Positions 6,922 to 13,975 of a stretch of DNA of 13,975 bases are shown here, in pieces. The first letter of the stretch is position 1, and the number at the start of each line of letters is the position of its first letter. The position numbers and the translations under genes were made by a program. The stretch lies in assembly GCA_002714015.1 (NCBI GenBank), contig PAWF01000029.1:33722-47696 (forward strand), read 5' to 3'. Below the pieces are notes generated by a model. That model saw only the letters and a program-made list of their open reading frames with translations. It did no database searches and had not been told where the DNA came from. Source of the stretch: Gammaproteobacteria bacterium. GTDB taxonomy: Bacteria > Pseudomonadota > Alphaproteobacteria > UBA828.

Positions 6922-8052
6922 TTATATTTCACACCAACGTCGAGCAAGTTGTTGGTATATTTCTGAGGCCTGTTCTATATGGGCTATAGGACAATACTCA
7001 TCTGTTTGGTGAGCCATTTCCATTTCTCCTGGCCCAAGAATTATAGTAGGTGGATTACCATAAGCTGGGGTTAGTGCAGATGCATCAGTAAAATAAGGAG
7101 CCCCTCGTGGTAAAATTTCTTCTTTCAAAATATTTCCCATAACTCCAAATACATCTTTAACCCAGGGGTGGGATTGAGAAGTGTGTACTCCACTTACATT
7201 GACTAAACTTTGGACATCATTTTCTTTGCCCAGATAACTTTTTATTCCTTCTAGAAGTCCATCACGGTCTTGGTCTGGTAATGTTCTAATATCGATTGTA
7301 AAATCACTGTGGTCTGGGACTGAATTAAGGTTTTGGCCTCCTGTTATCATCCCTACATTTAAAGTAGCACTTCCTAGTAACTCATGGGGTGCAATATTGA
7401 AATCGAAATCTTCAAGTTTGGAAACAGACCTAGCTGCTTTGTAGATAGCGTTTTCTCCTTCTTGAGGCATTGATCCATGAGCTGTTATTCCTTTAGTTTC
7501 AACTCGCAGCCAGAGAGCACCCTTATGACCTAACATTGGATAATTTGAGGTTGGCTCACAGATTATAACTGCTCCTGCTTCGCCTAAAGCTCCAACCTCA
7601 CTCAGATAAAATGATCCTTCACATCCTGTTTCTTCACCTGCACATATTGCAAGTACTATATCAGATTCACCCTTAGCAACTTCTGGAGCCAAAGTTAATG
7701 CTGCGTGAACAGATGCTGCTATTCCGGCCTTCATATCTGTAGTGCCACGACCATAGACTTTGCCATCTATAATTTCTGCTCCAAAAGGGTCTACAGACCA
7801 TTCTTTAGTTCCTAAGGGTACAACATCAATATGTCCTCCAAAACATATAGGAGGTTTAGTGCCTTTACTTTTAAGCCTGGCAACTAGGCTTGTTCTATCC
7901 TTTGAAAATTCATATGCATCAACTTTAATCCCAGCATCTGACAAAAGGGTTCCTAAGTATTCCGCACATTCTAATTCTCGACCGGGGGGATTTCTTGTAT
8001 CGATACGGACAATATCTTGTGTAATTTCTAGTGCTGATGGTATGTGCTGCAT
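6922..8052 (-). CDS. M20-family metallo-deacylase, ArgE/DapE-like (acetylornithine deacetylase or related amidohydrolase)
   Basis: A complete 376-residue zinc-dependent amidohydrolase of the M20 family, which removes acyl groups from N-acyl amino acids. Metal ligands and catalytic residues are all visible: H74 and D76 in GGHIDVVP, bridging D106 in GRGTTDMKAG, general base E140 and ligand E141 in AGEETG, E166 in CEPT, and H348 in EMAHQTDEY. The central dimerisation lid runs from about 175 to 285 (HKGALWLRVETKG, TAHGSMP, GGQNLNSVPD). Length fits ArgE or DapE rather than the longer M20 N-carbamoylases (about 410 residues). AAGGAAC lies a few bases before the ATG. It is transcribed in the same direction as the BMP importer 173 bases downstream and divergently from the oxidoreductase-HyuBA genes. 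No other arginine or lysine biosynthesis gene is nearby, so a catabolic deacylase is at least as likely as true ArgE. Confidence 0.9.
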   Translation of the reverse strand: MQHIPSALEITQDIVRIDTRNPPGRELECAEYLGTLLSDAGIKVDAYEFSKDRTSLVARLKSKGTKPPICFGGHIDVVPLGTKEWSVDPFGAEIIDGKVYGRGTTDMKAGIAASVHAALTLAPEVAKGESDIVLAICAGEETGCEGSFYLSEVGALGEAGAVIICEPTSNYPMLGHKGALWLRVETKGITAHGSMPQEGENAIYKAARSVSKLEDFDFNIAPHELLGSATLNVGMITGGQNLNSVPDHSDFTIDIRTLPDQDRDGLLEGIKSYLGKENDVQSLVNVSGVHTSQSHPWVKDVFGVMGNILKEEILPRGAPYFTDASALTPAYGNPPTIILGPGEMEMAHQTDEYCPIAHIEQASEIYQQLARRWCEI

Positions 8053-8206
8053 CTTAGTTCCTTTTGAGAAATATTATTCTTATTTATAGAGGATAGATAA
8101 ATCTACAAAAAATCAATAGGCAGGAAAAGTTAAATATCATAAGGTTTTCTGAATTATTTAGTGTTTTAAAGAGCATAATGCCTTTTTAGAAATTATTGGA
8201 ATGAAT
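8053..8206. promoter_or_regulatory. Divergent intergenic region with promoters for the M20 gene and the oxidoreductase-HyuBA genes
   Basis: This AT-rich gap of about 154 bases separates two divergently transcribed genes, so it must hold promoters in both directions unless one side is served from elsewhere. On the - strand TATAAA lies 17 bases after TTTTTG, a weak -35/-10 candidate for the M20 gene. On the + strand CATAAT at 8174-8179 could be a -10, but no convincing -35 pairs with it. I see no clear operator palindrome, and no regulator gene is encoded in the window. Confidence 0.4.
8197..8200 (+). promoter_or_regulatory. Ribosome binding site supporting the second ATG of the oxidoreductase gene
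   Basis: TGGA here abuts the ATG at 8201, which is too close, but lies 6 bases before the ATG at 8207. The core is short. The choice of 8207 also fits the family N-terminus MARTVRF. Confidence 0.5.
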
Positions 8207-9202
8207 ATGGCTCGTACTGTGCGTTTCTATAAAACTGGTGGTCCTGAGGTTTTAACTATTGATGATATCCCAGAGGTATACCCTGAATCTAATGAAGTGC
8301 GTATAAGGGTAAAAGCAATAGGTCTTAATCGAGCCGAGATCATGCTTAGAGAAGGAATATATCATGAGAATCCTGTATTTCCGTCTCGTTTGGGATATGA
8401 GGCATCCGGTGTCATTGATGCTGTGGGTGCAGATGTAAAATTATATAAAAAGGGTGATATTGTCTCTACTATACCATCATTTTCAATTTCTCAAACAAAG
8501 CAAGGTGTTTATGGTGAGAGTGCTGTAGTGCCCTCAGAAGTAGTGACAAAGTATCCAACTTGTTTAAGCCCAATTCAGGGTGCATCTATTTGGATGCAGT
8601 ATTTAACCGCCTATGGAGCGTTAATATCCTATGGTAGGTTAAAACCTGGTCAGTTTATTATTATTACTGCAGCTAGTAGTAGTGTTGGCATTGCGGCAAT
8701 ACAAATTGCTAAACTTATAGGTGCAGAGGTTATTGCAGTAACTAGAAATAGAAGTAAGAGAACTTCTTTATATGAATTAGGTGCTAATTTCGTAATAGTC
8801 ACTGATGATCAAAACCTTGAAGATGAAGTCACAAAGATAACAAATGAAAGGGGTGCTGATTTAGCCTTTGATCCCATAGCAGGTCCAATATTGACTTCCA
8901 TTTGCAATGTTATGAAGAATCATGGAAAAATTTATGAATATGGTGCCTTATATTATGGCTCTACTAATTATCCTCTAATGCCGATGCTTGCTAGATCGCT
9001 CTCTATTATTGGTTATCAAGTTCTTGACTTTGTCCTTGATCAAGAACGCCTGATCGGAGCAAAAAAATTTATAAATCATTCTATTGAATCAGGTAAACTG
9101 ACTCCTGTAATTGATAATGTTTTTTCCCTGGATGAAATTAAGGAAGCTCATTATTACATGGAGTCAAATAAGCAACTAGGAAAAATAGTTGTTACTGTGT
9201 AA
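8207..9202 (+). CDS. Zinc-independent MDR-family NAD(P)H oxidoreductase (quinone oxidoreductase-like)
   Basis: A 331-residue medium-chain dehydrogenase/reductase. The N-terminal GroES-like domain starts MARTVRFYKTGGPEVL and includes LNRAEIMLREG and LGYEASGVIDAVG. The C-terminal Rossmann domain has the cofactor loop AASSSVG at 155-161, replacing the AAAGGVG or AASGGVG of classical QOR. The four-Cys structural zinc lobe and the catalytic zinc ligands of alcohol dehydrogenases are absent, so this belongs to the zinc-less QOR/enoyl-reductase branch, probably acting on a quinone, enone or similar acceptor with NADPH. The ATG at 8207 is chosen over 8201 for spacing to the ribosome binding site and family match. 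HyuB follows after 77 bases with its own strong Shine-Dalgarno, so co-transcription is likely but not certain. The physiological substrate is unknown. Confidence 0.88.
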   Translation: MARTVRFYKTGGPEVLTIDDIPEVYPESNEVRIRVKAIGLNRAEIMLREGIYHENPVFPSRLGYEASGVIDAVGADVKLYKKGDIVSTIPSFSISQTKQGVYGESAVVPSEVVTKYPTCLSPIQGASIWMQYLTAYGALISYGRLKPGQFIIITAASSSVGIAAIQIAKLIGAEVIAVTRNRSKRTSLYELGANFVIVTDDQNLEDEVTKITNERGADLAFDPIAGPILTSICNVMKNHGKIYEYGALYYGSTNYPLMPMLARSLSIIGYQVLDFVLDQERLIGAKKFINHSIESGKLTPVIDNVFSLDEIKEAHYYMESNKQLGKIVVTV

Positions 9203-9279
9203 GGGATAGAAATAGCAGAGAGAAAAAGTTAAATTTTAATTTATTAAAAAATAAGAATTTTAAAAGGGGAGTTTGGCGA

Positions 9280-11037
9280 ATGGTTACAGTAAAAGAAACC
9301 GCCGCCGATGATATTCAAAAGACAGACGTAGTTACACACGAAATTATACGTGGAAAATTAACTGCTATTGCTGATGAAATGGGGCTGGTATTGATGCGAA
9401 GTAGTATGAGCCCAGTAATATATGAGGTTCTAGATTTTGCTTGTGGTTTTTGTAACCCTAATGGCGAATTGGTAGCCCAGACAAACGGTATTACCGTATT
9501 TACTGGGATGTTTTCGATACAAATTAATGCCATTAAAAGAAAATTTGGAGATAGCATTCAAGCTGGTGATATATTTATTCTTAACAATCCTTATGTTGGC
9601 GGAACCCATTACAATGATGTTGGGGTGATTAAACCAGTATTTGTTAATGAAAAGTTATTTGCATTTGCTATATCTATTTCTCACTGGACCGACGTTGGTG
9701 GTAAGGCTCCAGGATCCTTACCAGCTGATGCCACTGAAGTTTTTCAAGAAGGTATATGTTTTCCAGGGCTTCATATATATAAAGCTGGAGAGCGCCAGGA
9801 TGCAGTGTTTGAGATGATTGAACATAATGTACGACTACCAACTATGGCTCTTGGGGATTTGAATGCTTCTTTAGCTTCTGTTCGGATAGCTGAAAAACGT
9901 TGCATCGAGCTCTGTGATAAATATGGGGGCAATGCAGTTGGTGAGACTTTTAGACATATTCTTGAGACAAGTGAAAGAGTTAGTAGAGATGCTGTTCGTG
10001 CGCTCCCAGATGGAGTCTACCAAGCCCAGGATTGGGTTGATGGTGATGGCATATGTGATGAAAGGTTTCCCACTGAAGTTGAAGTAACAATTGATGGAGA
10101 TGAGATTGTTTTTGACTATTCAGGTTCAAGTAAGCAACTCCAAGGTCCAGTAAATTGTTCCCGGGCTGCATTAATATCTGCTGTTAAGACAGTATTTAAG
10201 GCCATAGTTGATCCTCAGGCACCCTCTAATGAAGGCTGGTTTAGACCCTTAAAAGTAGTTGCCCCTGAAGGCACTATTTTTACTGCTACAAAACCAGCAC
10301 CTGTTGGATGGTATTATGAGGGGACGGGTCAAGCTTCTGAGTTAGCTTGGAAAGCCCTTGCACCTCTAGCCCCAGAAAGAGTCAGTATGGGTAGTGCCAA
10401 TAGTCTATGTGTAACAGTTTTGGGTGGTTATGATAATGATAGAAGCGAGCCGTGGGTAATGATTGAACCTAGTATGGTAGGTTGGGGGGCGACTGACGAA
10501 AGAAATGGTAATTGTGTAACAAGTGCCATAACTAATGGAGATACTTTTAATTATTCTATAGAGCTTCTAGAGGCAAAATTTCCAGTTAAAGTAAATCAAT
10601 ATGCTCTGAATATTGAAGGTGGCGTTGGAGCGGGAAAATATCGTGGTGGTTATGGTTCAGTTCGAGAATATGAAATACTTGCAGATGAAACAGTTCTATC
10701 TGCTAGCTATGGTAGGTCTATAGAAAAACCTTGGGCTCAAGATGGCGGTACAGATGGATCTTGCAATTATTTCGAATTACGATCAGGAAATGACACCAGA
10801 CGTGAGTCTCGTGCTCCCACTACAAAAATGCAAAGAGGTGATGTTATCAAGATGGTTACAGGTGGGGGAGGTGGGTATGGTAACCCCATAGAGCGACCAG
10901 TAGAAGAGGTTTTAAGTGAGGTAATTGCCGATTACATAACACCTGATCAGGCTCGTGATGCTTATGGCGTGGTTGTAAAGGGTAAGGAAATTGATCAGGA
11001 GGCGACTGATAGACTAAGAAGTCAAATGGGGGTGTAG
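9280..11037 (+). CDS. hyuB: Hydantoinase/oxoprolinase family protein, subunit B (HyuB-like)
   Basis: A 585-residue protein, the expected size for the B subunit of ATP-dependent hydantoinases and 5-oxoprolinase-type amidohydrolases. Family landmarks in order: THEIIRGKLTAIADEMG near 19-35; NNPYVGGTHYNDVG at 102-115; SHWTDVGG at 134-141, whose His and Asp residues are likely metal or active-site positions; EVFQEGICFPG shortly after; and a C-terminal Gly-rich GGGGGYGNP at about 528-537 followed by the usual ERPVEEVLSEV helix. AGGGGAG lies 8 bases before the ATG. Only one base separates its stop from the ATG of hyuA, so the pair is coupled and should form one complex. In the complex B performs ring hydrolysis after A activates the substrate with ATP. 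Exact substrate (hydantoin, N-methylhydantoin, 5-oxoproline or another lactam) is not readable from sequence. Confidence 0.93.
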   Translation: MVTVKETAADDIQKTDVVTHEIIRGKLTAIADEMGLVLMRSSMSPVIYEVLDFACGFCNPNGELVAQTNGITVFTGMFSIQINAIKRKFGDSIQAGDIFILNNPYVGGTHYNDVGVIKPVFVNEKLFAFAISISHWTDVGGKAPGSLPADATEVFQEGICFPGLHIYKAGERQDAVFEMIEHNVRLPTMALGDLNASLASVRIAEKRCIELCDKYGGNAVGETFRHILETSERVSRDAVRALPDGVYQAQDWVDGDGICDERFPTEVEVTIDGDEIVFDYSGSSKQLQGPVNCSRAALISAVKTVFKAIVDPQAPSNEGWFRPLKVVAPEGTIFTATKPAPVGWYYEGTGQASELAWKALAPLAPERVSMGSANSLCVTVLGGYDNDRSEPWVMIEPSMVGWGATDERNGNCVTSAITNGDTFNYSIELLEAKFPVKVNQYALNIEGGVGAGKYRGGYGSVREYEILADETVLSASYGRSIEKPWAQDGGTDGSCNYFELRSGNDTRRESRAPTTKMQRGDVIKMVTGGGGGYGNPIERPVEEVLSEVIADYITPDQARDAYGVVVKGKEIDQEATDRLRSQMGV

Positions 11038-11038
11038 G

Positions 11039-13084
11039 ATGAGTCGTGTAGCTTCTGACATTGGCGGTACATTTACAGACTTAGTCTATTTTGATGAGCA
11101 AACAGGAAGTTTAGGTACAGCTAAATCTCTTACAACCCCAGATGATCTAACAAGAGGTGTAATAAATACTGTAAATCTATCTAGTCTTGATCCATCAAAT
11201 GTAGAATTTTTTGTTCATGGGGGCACGACTGTTATTAATGCAATAACTGAGCGTAAGGGTTCTAAGACTGCTCTAATTACAACAGCCGGTTTTCGAGATA
11301 TTTTAGAGATTCAAAGAGGTAACCGACCTGATCTCTATAATTTACGCTTTGAAAAAGAGCAACCAATAGTGCCTAGGTCCTTGAGGTTTGAAGTTTCTGA
11401 GAGAGTATCAGCGTCTGGTGAGGAACTAATTGATCTTCGCATAGCAGACTTGGACCACATTATTTCCATATGTCGTGAAGAAGGCGTAGAGGCTATAGCT
11501 ATTCAATATCTCCATAGTTACGCTTCCCCGGGTCATGAAGCAAAAACTGCTGCTTATTTACGTGAGCAGATGCCAAATGTTGCTATTACTGCTAGCTATG
11601 AGATTACTCGAGAATGGCGAGAATATGAACGTGCAAATACGGCAGTTCTTAATGCTTATGTTCAACCTATTGTACAAAGGTATTTTAGTCGATTAGAAGA
11701 GGCGTTAAAAAAAACAAATGTGAAACCTCCATATGCTGCTATGCAGTCAAATGGTGGAACTACTAGTTTTGATTGGGCAAAGGAACATCCTATAACGCTC
11801 ATGGAATCTGGACCTGCAGCTGGATGTAATGGTGCAGCAATCGTCGGTAATTTATGCGGTGAACCTCAAATAATTTATTTAGACATTGGCGGGACCACAG
11901 CTAAATGCACCACAATAGAGCATGGTAAACCAAAAGTAACAACTGATTATCGACTCGAATATAGTCGTACAAAGTTCGGATACCCAGTTCGTGTGCCAAT
12001 TGTTGATATAGTTGAAATAGGAGCAGGTGGAGGCTCGATAGCTTGGTTTGACAAAGCTGGTCTATTAAAGGTAGGCCCTGTTTCTTCTGGTGCGGATCCT
12101 GGACCAGCTTGCTACGGATTGGGGGGGATGGAGCCAACAGTAACTGACGCGAAGCTTATTACTGGTGTGATAAATCCTAAAAACTTTGCTGGTGGTCAAT
12201 TTGAATTAGACACAGACAAAGCAAGAAAAGCTATGAAAAAAATTGCATCTGGTCTAGGTAATTCAGTTGAAGAAGCAGCGGTCTCAGTAATTCGAACTGC
12301 AGAGGCTAACATGATAAATGCCCTGAAGTTAGTTTCTATTCAGCGAGGACATGACCCTAGAGAATTTTCATTGGTTGTAGGTGGAGGAGGTGGGGCAATG
12401 CACGGTGCTCCGCTTGGTCGTGAATTAGGTGTAAAAAATATCATAGTTCCTCTATATCCAGGGTTATTTTCTGCTTGGGGGATGTTAGCAACAGAACCAA
12501 GGCGGGATTTTATGCAAACTGTTTTATGCCGTGCTGATGATGTAAATAATGAAACTATAAATTCAATATTAAGCGGTTTAAAGACTAAAGCTCTCGAACA
12601 TTTTAATGCAGATATTACGCTAGAAGATAACAGTGTTTCTTTTGAGTTTGGTATTGATTTGCGATACCTTGGTCAAGAACATGCAGTAACAGTACCAGTC
12701 GAAATTGATAATATATTGATTGATAACGTTTTAGACTCTTTTCATCAGGTTCATGAAAAAACATATACCTTTAGGCTTGAAGATACCCCAGTTGAGTTTG
12801 TCACATACCGTTTAGCAGCAACAGCAAGAGTACCTAAACCTGAGGTTAAAAAGCTTTCAAATCAGGGTAGGTCAGTGGAGCAAGCTTATACTGGCAAACG
12901 GTTGGTAGACTTCTCCGAAGATGGCAAACATGACGCATCCATTTATTTAAGGGATAAATTGCCCCAAGGATGTAAACTTCATGGCCCCATGATTATCGAA
13001 GAGGCTACTTCTACAACAATTGTTCACCCAGGTCAGGTTATGGAAGTTGATGAATTTGGCTTTCTGAGAATTACTGACGGATAG
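11039..13084 (+). CDS. hyuA: Hydantoinase/oxoprolinase family protein, subunit A (HyuA-like, ATP-binding)
   Basis: A 681-residue subunit with an ASKHA-type (actin/hexokinase-like) ATPase fold. It begins with the phosphate loop DIGGTFTD at 7-14. H60 GGTT opens the conserved HGGTTVINAITER stretch, ESGPAAG begins at E256, and a second DIGGTTAK begins at D282. GAGGGSIAW begins at G328, GADPGPACYG at G351, and GGGGGAMHGAPL at G448. Full length compared with the usual 680-700. With HyuB it would use ATP to phosphorylate a lactam or hydantoin carbonyl and open the ring. The same superfamily includes acetone and acetophenone carboxylases, but the small zinc gamma subunit typical of acetone carboxylase is not next to it, so a hydrolase is favoured. 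Its end faces the convergent crotonase gene 63 bases away. Confidence 0.93.
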   Translation: MSRVASDIGGTFTDLVYFDEQTGSLGTAKSLTTPDDLTRGVINTVNLSSLDPSNVEFFVHGGTTVINAITERKGSKTALITTAGFRDILEIQRGNRPDLYNLRFEKEQPIVPRSLRFEVSERVSASGEELIDLRIADLDHIISICREEGVEAIAIQYLHSYASPGHEAKTAAYLREQMPNVAITASYEITREWREYERANTAVLNAYVQPIVQRYFSRLEEALKKTNVKPPYAAMQSNGGTTSFDWAKEHPITLMESGPAAGCNGAAIVGNLCGEPQIIYLDIGGTTAKCTTIEHGKPKVTTDYRLEYSRTKFGYPVRVPIVDIVEIGAGGGSIAWFDKAGLLKVGPVSSGADPGPACYGLGGMEPTVTDAKLITGVINPKNFAGGQFELDTDKARKAMKKIASGLGNSVEEAAVSVIRTAEANMINALKLVSIQRGHDPREFSLVVGGGGGAMHGAPLGRELGVKNIIVPLYPGLFSAWGMLATEPRRDFMQTVLCRADDVNNETINSILSGLKTKALEHFNADITLEDNSVSFEFGIDLRYLGQEHAVTVPVEIDNILIDNVLDSFHQVHEKTYTFRLEDTPVEFVTYRLAATARVPKPEVKKLSNQGRSVEQAYTGKRLVDFSEDGKHDASIYLRDKLPQGCKLHGPMIIEEATSTTIVHPGQVMEVDEFGFLRITDG

Positions 13085-13097
13085 ATACTGGAATAGA

Positions 13098-13117
13098 TAA
13101 AAACTTATTAGTTTTTA
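13098..13117. terminator. Possible bidirectional terminator between hyuA and the crotonase gene
   Basis: TAAAAAC and GTTTTTA form a perfect 7-pair inverted repeat around the 6-base loop TTATTA, in the 63-base gap between two convergent stop codons. The stem itself provides a T run on each strand. It has only one G-C pair, so it would be weak; position is the main support. Confidence 0.4.
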
Positions 13118-13147
13118 ATGTCAAAACCTTAAACTTTGTTCTATCGT

Positions 13148-13939
13148 CTATTTAAAATTTGGTGGACGTTTTTCAGAAAATGCCTGAAGCCCTTCTTGCA
13201 TATCATTAGATTGACTGTGTCTTCTTGCAGCTTCAAGTTCAACTTTAAGAGCAGATTCTATGGGTAGATATAATGAAAGATCTACTGTTTCTTTCATTCG
13301 CGCCAGACCTAAAGAACTTTTATTTGCTAGTTGGGTGGCAAATTCACTTAAACGTAGTTCTAAGTGATCATCTGGTATTACCTCTTGCACTAAACCCATT
13401 TCATAAAGTCTTTGAGCTGAAAAGGCATTTCCAGAAAAAAGCATATATTTAGCATTATGAATTCCCACTCGTTGTGGAAGTAAAGCAGCGCCACCGGCAC
13501 CTGGTAAGATGCCATAATTAGAATGAGCATCCCCAATTTTTGCTGACTCAGCGGCAAAAATAATATCGCAACAAATTGCAAGTTCTAGACCACCTGCCAT
13601 AGTTATACCATTTAGACCGCAAAGAGTGGGCTTTGGAAAGTTTCTTATTTTATTAAAGACTTCCCCCAGTCTATCAAGAAATTGATTCCCGTCCTCGTCT
13701 TGGTTGCCGCCTGATTCTTGATATTCTTTTAAGTCTGCCCCAGCACAAAAAGACCGTCCATTTCCAGTAATGATCAGGCATTTATTTGAGTTGTCATTTT
13801 TAAGTTTGTTTAAAATTGAAGAAAAGCTATTCAGTAAACTAAGGTTTATAGAATTTAATTGCGCGGGTCGATTTAACCTTAGCCAAGCAACCGGTCCCTG
13901 GTTCTTAAATATTAGATCTTCACAAATCATTTTTTTCAT
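13148..13939 (-). CDS. Enoyl-CoA hydratase/isomerase (crotonase) family protein with an atypical active site
   Basis: A complete 263-residue crotonase-fold protein, normal in length. The CoA-binding and oxyanion-hole segments are present: GNGRSFCAGADLKE at 59-72 and GLNGITMAGGLELA at 108-121, with E119 matching rat enoyl-CoA hydratase Glu144. The second catalytic acid (rat Glu164) aligns in GDAHSNYGILPGAGG with H139 instead of Glu, so simple two-Glu hydration chemistry is not assured. The protein may be an isomerase, hydrolase, decarboxylase or a variant hydratase. Met4 (ATG at 13930) is an alternative start; neither ATG has a strong Shine-Dalgarno, and the only GAG lies 3 bases before the first ATG. 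It is convergent with hyuA, and its upstream neighbour is outside the window, so its pathway cannot be assigned. Confidence 0.9.
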   Translation of the reverse strand: MKKMICEDLIFKNQGPVAWLRLNRPAQLNSINLSLLNSFSSILNKLKNDNSNKCLIITGNGRSFCAGADLKEYQESGGNQDEDGNQFLDRLGEVFNKIRNFPKPTLCGLNGITMAGGLELAICCDIIFAAESAKIGDAHSNYGILPGAGGAALLPQRVGIHNAKYMLFSGNAFSAQRLYEMGLVQEVIPDDHLELRLSEFATQLANKSSLGLARMKETVDLSLYLPIESALKVELEAARRHSQSNDMQEGLQAFSEKRPPNFK

Positions 13940-13975
13940 AGCTCAATTTATTATGTTTGAGTGGGGTCTATCAAG

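Noticed and set aside
6922..8052. HyuC-type N-carbamoyl amino acid amidohydrolase
   Set aside because: At 376 residues, with motifs GGHIDVVP and GRGTTDMKAG, it fits ArgE/DapE-like deacylases better than the longer carbamoylase branch.
8201..8206. ATG at 8201 as start of the MDR oxidoreductase
   Set aside because: The only Shine-Dalgarno-like bases directly abut it, while spacing and family N-terminus fit the ATG at 8207.
13942..13961. Stem-loop (CTCAA/TTGAG) just before the crotonase start that could hide its ribosome binding site
   Set aside because: Only five pairs with a 10-base loop; this is expected by chance in such sequence.

Overview
The window is an AT-rich, gene-dense bacterial segment with eleven protein genes, short intergenic gaps and no RNA genes, insertion sequences, CRISPR arrays or prophage traces that I could see. 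The protein types point to a free-living, probably marine surface-water alphaproteobacterium: a class I CPD photolyase overlapping an iron-sulfur (6-4) photolyase, a BMP-type ABC importer whose binding protein has an ordinary signal peptide without a lipobox, a hydantoinase/oxoprolinase pair and an M20 amidohydrolase. The taxonomic reading is inference from gene content and base composition, not from a marker gene.

Region 1 (1-1987, + strand) is a DNA photorepair operon. It holds the C-terminal part of a PhrB-type CPD photolyase, cut by the window edge, and an FeS-BCP (6-4) photolyase that overlaps it by 8 bases.

Region 2 (2054-6748, - strand) is a complete BMP-family ABC uptake operon, in transcription order: periplasmic binding protein, double ATPase, permease 1, permease 2. 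A GNRA-capped hairpin lies between the binding protein gene and the ATPase gene. The ATPase has one intact and one degenerate composite ATP site. Upstream on the same strand is an M20-family ArgE/DapE-like deacylase (6922-8052).

Region 3 (8207-13084, + strand) is divergent from the M20 gene across about 154 bases. It holds a zinc-less quinone oxidoreductase-like MDR enzyme, then hydantoinase/oxoprolinase subunits B and A, which are separated by a single base. Region 4 (13148-13939, - strand) is a convergent crotonase-family gene that lacks one of the two usual catalytic glutamates.

Taken together, regions 2 and 3 suggest a scavenging module: import of a small nitrogenous solute, possibly a nucleoside, nucleobase or cyclic amide, then ATP-dependent opening of a cyclic amide by HyuBA and metal-dependent amide hydrolysis by the M20 enzyme. 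That link rests on gene neighbourhood only. I saw nothing that is clearly a new type of system. The best leads are this putative cyclic-amide utilisation locus, the asymmetric ATPase, the intercistronic hairpin and the atypical crotonase active site.
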